Assembly: GCA_016296785.1 (NCBI GenBank) | Contig: JAEDHX010000002.1 | Location: 1-64,000 of the forward strand | DNA from: Coprococcus sp. | Lineage (GTDB): Bacteria; Bacillota; Clostridia; Lachnospirales; Lachnospiraceae | Reading direction: 5' to 3' | Length of the DNA stretch: 64,000 nt | Shown: positions 54,148-61,359 of the stretch, piece after piece | How the letters are laid out: every line of letters begins with the position of its first letter | How positions within the stretch are numbered: position 1 is the first letter of the stretch | The notes under the pieces: generated by a model | The model's input: only the letters and a program-made list of their open reading frames with translations | Database searches by the model: none | What the model was told of the DNA's origin: nothing | Made by a program: the position numbers and the translations under genes

Positions 54148-55839
54148 ATGAGCGTAAATGGAACAAAGAGAAGGAAACCTGGTAGGAAGACAATAAAGAG
54201 AAGAAGGATTATTATAAGCTGGTTATTTACCGGTTTATTTTTGATGCTATTTTATATTATTTTCTGTGCCTTTATTGGTTCTAAGCATTTCTATGCTAAT
54301 ACCTCGATAAATGGAATTGATGTAAGCGGGCTTACATCTGTTGAGGCATCAGAGCTTGTAAAAAACGATTTTGATTATAAGTATAAAGATGTATCAGTGA
54401 TAGTAATGCTCAAGGATATAGAATACAGGATTCAGATTACTGATGCACTTAATATGAATATTCTTGATGTTGTAGAAAGATCTCTTGACAGAAGTCATGG
54501 TTTCTTTGGCAGAGGCTTTAATTATATTAAGTCATTATTTGTTGATTCTTCATATGATGCAAAGCCATTTATATCAAATAAAAAGGCAATAATTGATGCT
54601 ATTTCTAATAGCGGAATAAATGATGTTGCTAATTCAGGAGAGAAGCCATACGAGGTTAAGGATGGAATTATCTACATTACAAAGGGTAAGGGTGGATATG
54701 AGGTTAATATAGATAACCTGACAATGCAGATAGAGAGTATTATTATAAATGACAATTTTGATGAAAAGATAAATTGTCCGCTTAAATATAGTGATATTGA
54801 TATACAGAGTATATATGATGACATATATGTTGAGCCTGCTAATCCTACATTAGATCCGGACAATGATTATGCTGTTGTTGATGCAAGAAAAGGCGTGAGC
54901 TTCGATATGAAGGAGGCGAAGAAGCTGATTGATGCTGCAGGTGATGACGATATAGTTAAGATTCCACTCATCTATACTGAGCCGGATATTACCACGGCAC
55001 AATATAAGGAATTGCTTTACAGAGATATTCTCGGAAGCTTTACGACAAGCGTTAGCGGAAGTGATAATAGAAAGAATAATGTCAGACTCGCATCAGAGTA
55101 TTGTGACGGAACAGTAATTATGCCGGGCGGTGCATTTTCTTTTAATAATACTGTTGGAGAGAGAACTATAGACAGAGGCTTTATGGCAGCACCATCATAT
55201 GTAAATGGTGAGTCGGTAGATGAGGTTGGCGGAGGAATATGCCAAGTATCATCAACTCTTTATAACGCATGTCTATATGCTAATTTGTACATAAATGAAA
55301 GACATTGCCATCCTCATGAATCCAGCTATGTAAATGCAGGCTTTGATGCTACAGTATCCTGGGGTGGACCTGATTACGTGTTTACAAATAATACAAACTA
55401 TCCAATAAAGATTTCTTCGTTGTATGATGGAAGTAATCTATATTGTGTAATATATGGTACAAAGGAAAGTGAGTTCTATGTTGAGCTATCTAGTGAGACA
55501 TTATCTGTTACTGAGTATGAAACGAAATACGAGGATGATGACACGTTAGAAGAAGGCAAAGAAGAGGTAGAAGTAAGAGGTATCAACGGATTTACCGTTC
55601 AGACATATAGAAAGGTTTATGATGCTGAGGGTAATGTAATATATAATGAGCCTGAATCTATTAGTGCTTATTCAAAGCAGGATGAACTTATAAAGGTAGG
55701 AACAAAGAAGAAAAAGAAGCCTAAGAAGGACAAGACTGAGGCGGAGTCTACTACAGAAGAACCGGAAAGCACTACAGAGGGTACAACTGAGAGTACAGAA
55801 GAAAGTACGACAGAGAAGGCTTCAGAGGATACTAATTAG
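54148..55839 (+). CDS. VanW-family exported wall protein
   Basis: A ~563-aa protein with a very basic cytoplasmic N-terminus (KRRKPGRKTIKRRRI), one signal-anchor helix (residues ~25-46) and an external body. Residues ~55-290 resemble the peptidoglycan-binding PG_binding_4/YoaR repeats that often precede VanW. The VanW domain (~300-430) shows NVRLASEYCDGTVIMPGGAF, EVGGGICQVSSTLYNACLYA and HPHESSYVNAGFDATVSWGG. A G5-like segment and a Thr/Glu/Ser-rich tail (ESTTEEPESTTEGTTEST) end the protein. VanW function is unsettled despite its link to vancomycin clusters. ATG 54148 preferred; TTG 54133 possible. Confidence 0.86.
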   Translation: MSVNGTKRRKPGRKTIKRRRIIISWLFTGLFLMLFYIIFCAFIGSKHFYANTSINGIDVSGLTSVEASELVKNDFDYKYKDVSVIVMLKDIEYRIQITDALNMNILDVVERSLDRSHGFFGRGFNYIKSLFVDSSYDAKPFISNKKAIIDAISNSGINDVANSGEKPYEVKDGIIYITKGKGGYEVNIDNLTMQIESIIINDNFDEKINCPLKYSDIDIQSIYDDIYVEPANPTLDPDNDYAVVDARKGVSFDMKEAKKLIDAAGDDDIVKIPLIYTEPDITTAQYKELLYRDILGSFTTSVSGSDNRKNNVRLASEYCDGTVIMPGGAFSFNNTVGERTIDRGFMAAPSYVNGESVDEVGGGICQVSSTLYNACLYANLYINERHCHPHESSYVNAGFDATVSWGGPDYVFTNNTNYPIKISSLYDGSNLYCVIYGTKESEFYVELSSETLSVTEYETKYEDDDTLEEGKEEVEVRGINGFTVQTYRKVYDAEGNVIYNEPESISAYSKQDELIKVGTKKKKKPKKDKTEAESTTEEPESTTEGTTESTEESTTEKASEDTN

Positions 55840-55921
55840 TAGATATTTTCTAATTATATGCTTCATTAATTATTAAATTAATATAAATACTTAAAAAAAT
55901 ATGGGGAAAGGTCAATTTTTT

Positions 55922-55930
55922 TGATATAAT
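55922..55930 (+). promoter_or_regulatory. Extended -10 promoter ahead of the ROK gene
   Basis: TGA-TATAAT, then a self-complementary AAAAAAGGCCTTTCTTTTTT stretch in the early leader. GAAAGG at ~55906 can also pair with CCTTTC at 55939-55944 to form a terminator-like hairpin for the VanW gene, so the site may combine terminator and promoter. Confidence 0.4.
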
Positions 55931-55972
55931 AAAAAAGGCCTTTCTTTTTTTAGTTTATAGGAGGATAAGTAT

Positions 55973-56935
55973 ATGTATTTGGTATTTGATATTGGAGGAA
56001 CATTTATAAAATATGCCCTTATGACAATAGATGGCAATATAGTTGAAAAGAAAAAGGTATCAACGGATACCTGCAGGCAGAGAATTGAAGATTTTGTAAG
56101 TCTGATTTCCGGTATATATAATAAATACAGTGAGGAACAGCATATAGAGGGGATGGCACTTGCAATTCCCGGACTTGTTGATGTAGATAAAGGAATTGTA
56201 TACGAAGGCGGAGCCTTACCATATCTTCATAAAGAAAATGTTGGTGAGCTATTATCTAAAGCATGTAATAATATACCTGTTGCACTTGAAAATGATGGCA
56301 AATGTGCAGCACTTGCAGAGATTTGGCTTGGAAATGCAAAGGATTGTGACAATGCCTGTCTAATTGTGGTTGGAACAGGAATTGGCGGAGGTCTCGTAAT
56401 AAACAGACGTGTACATAGAGGTAATGCATTAGTTGCAGGAGAGCTATCCTTCCTTCTTGAGAACATGACAAGGCAGGAGGTTCTTGATTATGATAAGATT
56501 GATGACTCAAATGGATCTGATGACAGATGGAGATGTGCAAGATTTATTGCAGCGGGCTCATGTTCAACATCAGCATTAAGAAGAAAAGTGGCTTATAGCA
56601 AGGGTATATCATATCATGATATATCAGGTGAGTATATATATGAATTAGCATCCCAAGGTGATCAGGTGTGTATTGACGCTATTGAAGATATGTGCTTTAT
56701 GCTTGCAAAGCATTGTATGGATATTTACATGATTATGAATCCTGATGTTATTCTTATTGGTGGTGGAATAAGTGCTCAGCCTGATTTTATTCCTTCTATA
56801 CAAAAATATGCTGATAAGATGGCAAGAATTACCCGTATGTATGATAAGCTGGTAATTAAACCTTGTTTATATGGTAATGATTCCAATTTAATTGGGGCAT
56901 TATATAATTATATACAAAAATATATTATTGGATAG
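55973..56935 (+). CDS. ROK-family sugar kinase-like protein
   Basis: A 320-aa ROK (repressor/ORF/kinase) protein, probably phosphorylating a hexose. ATP-binding FDIGGTFIKYALM (residues ~4-16), the catalytic region LENDGKCAALAEIWLGNAKD (~104-123) and VVGTGIGGGLVINRRVHRGN (~130-150) are visible. The usual zinc motif (CxCGxxGCxE) after the HRG segment is missing; the sequence instead runs ALVAGELSFLLENM. No DNA-binding domain, so a kinase type. AGGAGG precedes the ATG. It is 11 nt ahead of citrate synthase and cotranscribed. Confidence 0.86.
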   Translation: MYLVFDIGGTFIKYALMTIDGNIVEKKKVSTDTCRQRIEDFVSLISGIYNKYSEEQHIEGMALAIPGLVDVDKGIVYEGGALPYLHKENVGELLSKACNNIPVALENDGKCAALAEIWLGNAKDCDNACLIVVGTGIGGGLVINRRVHRGNALVAGELSFLLENMTRQEVLDYDKIDDSNGSDDRWRCARFIAAGSCSTSALRRKVAYSKGISYHDISGEYIYELASQGDQVCIDAIEDMCFMLAKHCMDIYMIMNPDVILIGGGISAQPDFIPSIQKYADKMARITRMYDKLVIKPCLYGNDSNLIGALYNYIQKYIIG

Positions 56936-56946
56936 GGAGATGAAAT

Positions 56947-58296
56947 ATGGGAGTAAGTAGTAAGCTGTTTAAGGAGTATGCAGATAAATGCATCGCCAAA
57001 GAAAAAATATCGCCTGAACTATATGAGCAGTATGGGGTTAAAAAGGGACTGCGAGATAAGAATGGCAAGGGAGTACTGTCAGGAATTACAGATATTTCTA
57101 AGATAGTATCATCAAAAGAGGAAGATGGGATCAGTGTTCCATGTGATGGAATGCTTTATTATAGAGGCTATGACATATTTGATTTGGTTAATGGTGTAAA
57201 GGCAAGAAATGGCTTTGGTTTTGAAGAGACAGCGTATTTGTTGCTTTTTGGTAATCTGCCAAATGAAGCTGAGCTTAAGGATTTTAATGAGCTTATGTCA
57301 CTTAGCAGAACTCTTCCAAAGAATTTTGTAAGAGATGTAATAATGAAGGCTCCCAGCAAGGATATTATGAACTGTATGACAAAGAGTATACTGACACTTG
57401 GTTCTTATGATAAGAAGATGTCAGATGTGTCAATCAGTAATGTAATCAGGCAGAGTATTATGCTGATTAGTGTATTTCCTATGTTTGCAGTATATAGCTA
57501 TCATGCCTATAATCATGCGGAGAATGATGAAAGCTTTTATATTCACAGACCTAGTCCTGAGCTTGGTGTTGCAGAGAATATTCTTAGGATGCTAAGACCT
57601 GATAAGAGTTTTACAGAGCTTGAGGCAAGGGTACTTGATATTGCACTTATGCTTCATATGGAGCATGGAGGTGGTAATAATTCAACATTTACAACAAGAG
57701 TTGTATCATCAGCTGGTTCTGATACATATTCAGTAATAGCAGCTGCGTTATCATCCTTAAAGGGACCTAAGCATGGTGGAGCAAACATCATGGTAATGAA
57801 GATGATTGATGATTTGAAGGAAAATGTATCAGATTATAATGATGAAGAACAGCTGTATCAATATCTGGAAAAGCTTGTGGATAAGAATGCATTTGACAAG
57901 AAAGGTCTGATATACGGAATGGGACATGCTGTATATTCGGTATCAGATCCCAGAGCTCGAGTTTTTAAACAATTTGTTGAGCAGCTGGCAATAGCAAAGG
58001 GAAGAGAAGATGATTACAAGCTCTACACTAATATTGAAAGACTAGCACCTATTGTAATATCAAAGAAACGCAAGATATATAAGGGCGTAAGTGCTAATGT
58101 AGATTTCTATAGCGGCTTCGTATACAGTATGCTGGGTATTCCTGTTGAGCTATATACACCTTTATTTGCAATGGCCAGAATAGTGGGCTGGAGTGCACAT
58201 AGAATAGAAGAACTAATAAATGTTGACAAAATAATACGTCCTGCTTACCAAAGTATAGTGGAAGAGCAGGACTATGTACCATTAGCTGACAGATAA
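56947..58296 (+). CDS. gltA: Citrate synthase
   Basis: Condenses oxaloacetate and acetyl-CoA to citrate. 449 aa. Catalytic residues appear as His in SLKGPKHGGANIMV (residues ~272-285), His in YGMGHAVYSVSDPRARVFK (~321) and Asp in NVDFYSGFVYSMLGIP (~383). YRGYDIFDLVNG near residue 70 is also conserved. The length and N-terminal extension fit the anaerobe type II-like branch; 2-methylcitrate synthase is less likely but not excluded. GGAGAT precedes the ATG. With the hydratase at 4985 it may supply 2-oxoglutarate for glutamate. A terminator lies in the 3' end of the convergent CLC gene. Confidence 0.92.
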   Translation: MGVSSKLFKEYADKCIAKEKISPELYEQYGVKKGLRDKNGKGVLSGITDISKIVSSKEEDGISVPCDGMLYYRGYDIFDLVNGVKARNGFGFEETAYLLLFGNLPNEAELKDFNELMSLSRTLPKNFVRDVIMKAPSKDIMNCMTKSILTLGSYDKKMSDVSISNVIRQSIMLISVFPMFAVYSYHAYNHAENDESFYIHRPSPELGVAENILRMLRPDKSFTELEARVLDIALMLHMEHGGGNNSTFTTRVVSSAGSDTYSVIAAALSSLKGPKHGGANIMVMKMIDDLKENVSDYNDEEQLYQYLEKLVDKNAFDKKGLIYGMGHAVYSVSDPRARVFKQFVEQLAIAKGREDDYKLYTNIERLAPIVISKKRKIYKGVSANVDFYSGFVYSMLGIPVELYTPLFAMARIVGWSAHRIEELINVDKIIRPAYQSIVEEQDYVPLADR

Positions 58297-58310
58297 AGCT
58301 TACAGAATAA

Positions 58311-59639
58311 TTATTCAGCATCTTTCGGATTTGATTTATTATTTCCGGAAGGTGCTGTTTTAATTTCCTGATTTGTATATAAGTTTACATAATGTGGTCT
58401 GAGCTTAGAATAAATAATCTTTTGTTCGTTGTACAGACTATAATAACCTGACAGCATATAGCTGATAGCACAACCAATTGCGAAATATACTATTCCTTTG
58501 CCGCCGAACAATTCAATACTTAGGAATAGTGATGTAAGTGGACAATTCACTACACCACAGAAAAAGCAAATAAGTCCAAGTGCAGCTGCAAAGCCGGGGT
58601 CAAGTCCCATAAGACTACCTGTAACACAGCCAAAGGTTGCACCAATAAAGAAGGATGGTACAATTTCTCCTCCTCTAAAGCCGCAGGCAATCGTAATGCA
58701 GGTAAATATCATCTTACAAAGGAAGTCAAGAGGTCTTGCATCACCTGCTATTGCCCTTTCTATAATATCCATGCCTGCGCCATTATAATCTGTTGTCTGC
58801 AATACAATTGTCAGGGTAGTAAGCATTAAACCGCCTACAAATACACGAATATACTGATTTTTGAAATACTTTCTAAATAATCCATGAGTAAGATGCATTA
58901 ATATGCAAAATAAGCTGCTCAGTATTGCACATAATATTGCAATGATAATTATCCTTGTTGCATTTCCTATGCCAAAGGAAGGAATGCTTTCTAAACTGAA
59001 ATATGTATGAACAACATTTAGTTTATGTGTTATTGCAAATGCTATTACTGAAGATAAAAGACATGGAACAAAGGCACAATAATATAATATTCCAATGCTG
59101 ATAACCTCCATACTAAATAATGCAGCTGAAATAGGTGTTCCAAATAGTGCAGAAAAGACAGCACTCATACCACAAAGTGTAAGGATGTGCTTATCGCTGT
59201 CATCAAGCTTGAATAATCGTCCTATTGATACTCCAAGACTTCCACCTATTTGAAGTGCAGCACCCTCACGTCCTGATGAGCCGCCAAATAAATGTGTGAT
59301 TACAGTAGTAATAAAGATTAACGGAGCCATTCTTGCCGGAACAACATCCTCAGTACTTCTGATTGAGCCAATAACAAGGTTTGTACCTTTATCATGCTTC
59401 ATTCCGCATATTCTATAAATAAATACGATTAGAATGCCTGAGAAAGGAAGAAATGCAATTATCTTACTATTCTCCATTCTGAAGCCTGTTACAAATTCTA
59501 CGCAGTGATGGAAGGCGGTACCTACAGCACCGCAAACAGTACCCATAACAAGAGCAAATATGAGCCATTTTATAAATACTAATCCATAACGTACTGAACG
59601 ATGTAAGCAATTAACCCAATATTCTTTAGTAAATTCCAT
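58311..59639 (-). CDS. CLC-family chloride/anion channel or H+/Cl- antiporter
   Basis: A 442-aa membrane protein with the CLC helices. Selectivity motifs: GSSGREGAALQIGGSLGVSI (residues ~113-132) contains the gating glutamate of GxEG(P), and GGEIVPSFFIGATFG (~325) is the GxFxP-type motif. FGTPISAALFSMEVI (~165) is also conserved. The retained Glu favours a proton-coupled antiporter. No C-terminal CBS or TrkA domain. Convergent with citrate synthase (14-nt gap). No promoter stood out. Confidence 0.9.
   Translation of the reverse strand: MEFTKEYWVNCLHRSVRYGLVFIKWLIFALVMGTVCGAVGTAFHHCVEFVTGFRMENSKIIAFLPFSGILIVFIYRICGMKHDKGTNLVIGSIRSTEDVVPARMAPLIFITTVITHLFGGSSGREGAALQIGGSLGVSIGRLFKLDDSDKHILTLCGMSAVFSALFGTPISAALFSMEVISIGILYYCAFVPCLLSSVIAFAITHKLNVVHTYFSLESIPSFGIGNATRIIIIAILCAILSSLFCILMHLTHGLFRKYFKNQYIRVFVGGLMLTTLTIVLQTTDYNGAGMDIIERAIAGDARPLDFLCKMIFTCITIACGFRGGEIVPSFFIGATFGCVTGSLMGLDPGFAAALGLICFFCGVVNCPLTSLFLSIELFGGKGIVYFAIGCAISYMLSGYYSLYNEQKIIYSKLRPHYVNLYTNQEIKTAPSGNNKSNPKDAE
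58316..58361 (+). terminator. Terminator of the ROK-citrate synthase unit, embedded in the CLC gene end
   Basis: In plus-strand RNA CAGCAUCUUUCGGA (58316-58329) pairs over 14 positions, two of them G-U, with UCCGGAAGGUGCUG (58344-58357), followed by UUUUAAUUU. The whole stem lies inside the last codons of the convergent CLC gene. Confidence 0.6.
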
Positions 59640-59875
59640 TTTAATAATCCTAACCTAAAAAAAACATATATGCATATACTAGTATAATCTAATATTAGCA
59701 TTTTTAATAATTAAGCCAAGAATTAGATTAAAACAAATCAAATCATTTGTCTATACTTATTTCTTGATATTTTTGTGCTTTCCATTCATTCCCATTATAT
59801 TTTTAATGTAACTGAACATTATATTGTTAAAGATATTAATATATCAAAGGTATTGATCTATAGAAGGAGAAGAGT

Positions 59876-60898
59876 ATGGATTGTACAATCGGAAAGCAGA
59901 GTATCAGGTTTGAAAAACCACCATTTATTATTGGAGAGGCATCAATTTGTGGGCCGAAGGAATCAGAAGGACCTCTTGCAAGATATTTTGATATATTGTC
60001 TGAAGATCCAACGTTTGGAAAAGACTCCTGGGAGGAAGGAGAGAGCGAGATGGTTCGCCAGGTGGTAACACTTGCCATCAAAAAAGCTTCCTTGAAGAAG
60101 GAGGATATCAGATATATATTTGCAGGAGATTTGCTTGGACAGCTGATTGCTTCAACATTTGGAATAAAGGACATGAATATACCTACATTTGGATTATATG
60201 GGGCATGTTCGACATGTGGTGAAGGTCTGTCGCTAGCTGCAATGACAGTTGCAGCAGGCTATGCTGATTATGTTGTAGCTGAAGCGTCAAGTCATTATGG
60301 AAGTGCAGAAAAGCAGTTTAGATTTCCTCTTGAATATGGAAATCAACGGCCGCTTTCAGCGACATGGACGGTTACGGGAAGCGGAGCATTTGTTGTTGCA
60401 GCAAGTAATGATAATAGGGAAGAGGATATATGTATAACAGGAATTACTACAGGCAAAATCGTTGATTATGGTGTAAAGGATTCGCTTAATATGGGAGCTT
60501 GCATGGCGCCTGCAGCAGCAGATGTAATATATCAGAATCTTGAAGATTTTGGAATAAAGCCTTCCTATTATGACAGGATTGTAACAGGTGATCTTGGTAA
60601 GGTTGGAAAGGAAATATTACTTGAACTGCTAAATGCAAATGGAGTTGATATTTCAAAACAGCATATGGATTGTGGAATAGAAATATTCAATAATGAAGAA
60701 CAGGATACTCATTCAGGTGGCTCAGGCTGTGGATGCTCAGCAATAACTCTTGCCGGATATATTATTAAGCAGCTAAAGGATAGTATATGGAAACGTGTAT
60801 TATTTGTTCCGACAGGAGCATTGCTTTCAACAGTGAGCTTTAATGAGGGACAGAATATTCCGGGTATTGCTCATGCAGTTATGATAGAAAGAAGGTAG
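59876..60898 (+). CDS. spoVAD: Stage V sporulation protein SpoVAD
   Basis: A 340-aa thiolase-fold protein that binds dipicolinic acid for uptake into the spore. SIRFEKPPFIIGEASICGPK (residues ~9-28), YIFAGDLLGQLIASTFGIK (~80), IPTFGLYGACSTCGEGLSLA (~103) with the would-be thiolase Cys, SHYGSAEKQFRFPLEYGNQR and SATWTVTGSGAFVV are all typical. AGAAGGAG precedes the ATG. It stands apart from spoVAA-AC and is coupled with spoVAE (4-nt gap). Confidence 0.96.
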   Translation: MDCTIGKQSIRFEKPPFIIGEASICGPKESEGPLARYFDILSEDPTFGKDSWEEGESEMVRQVVTLAIKKASLKKEDIRYIFAGDLLGQLIASTFGIKDMNIPTFGLYGACSTCGEGLSLAAMTVAAGYADYVVAEASSHYGSAEKQFRFPLEYGNQRPLSATWTVTGSGAFVVAASNDNREEDICITGITTGKIVDYGVKDSLNMGACMAPAAADVIYQNLEDFGIKPSYYDRIVTGDLGKVGKEILLELLNANGVDISKQHMDCGIEIFNNEEQDTHSGGSGCGCSAITLAGYIIKQLKDSIWKRVLFVPTGALLSTVSFNEGQNIPGIAHAVMIERR

Positions 60899-60902
60899 AG
60901 TA

Positions 60903-61259
60903 ATGGATTATGTAAAAGCATTTTTAGTTGGCGGAATTATATGCCTCTTAGCCCAGATTCTAATGGATAAAACTAAGCTTATGCCGGGAAGGATAATGGT
61001 GATATTAGTATGTGCAGGAGTGGTGCTAGGGGCAATAGGAGTCTATGAACCGCTACTTAAGTTTAGTGAATGTGGTGCTTCTGTTCCTCTTACAGGTTTT
61101 GGATATAACCTTTGGAAGGGAATTAAGGAGGCAGTTGATGAGGATGGTTTCCTTGGTCTTTTTAAGGGTGGATTTAAGATGGCAGCAATTGGAAGTTCAG
61201 CTGCATTAATTTTCTCATATTTAGCATCGCTGATATTTAAGCCGAAGATGACAAAATAA
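60903..61259 (+). CDS. spoVAE: Stage V sporulation protein SpoVAE (AEb)
   Basis: A 118-aa membrane protein with four helices, homologous to SpoVAC. FLVGGIICLLAQILMDKTKL (residues ~7-26), and CGASVPLTGFGYNLWKGIKE (~58-77) parallels the GGAGALVPITGF motif of SpoVAC. DGFLGLFKGGFKMAAIGSSA follows. It forms the inner-membrane channel with the other SpoVA proteins. It starts 4 nt after spoVAD. Confidence 0.93.
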   Translation: MDYVKAFLVGGIICLLAQILMDKTKLMPGRIMVILVCAGVVLGAIGVYEPLLKFSECGASVPLTGFGYNLWKGIKEAVDEDGFLGLFKGGFKMAAIGSSAALIFSYLASLIFKPKMTK

Positions 61260-61295
61260 AGTATATACTTTTTTATATAAATTATTTCCATGGAA

Positions 61296-61327
61296 AAAGA
61301 GACTGTCAAATAAATGACAGCCTCTTT
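61296..61327. terminator. Bidirectional terminator between spoVAE and the class A PBP gene
   Basis: 13-bp stem AAAGAGACTGTCA / TGACAGCCTCTTT with one mismatch. On the minus strand it is followed by TTTTT, making it a good terminator of the PBP gene; on the plus strand the U tail is short. Confidence 0.7.
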
Positions 61328-61359
61328 GCTATATCCTAAAATAATAATTTATTTGTATA

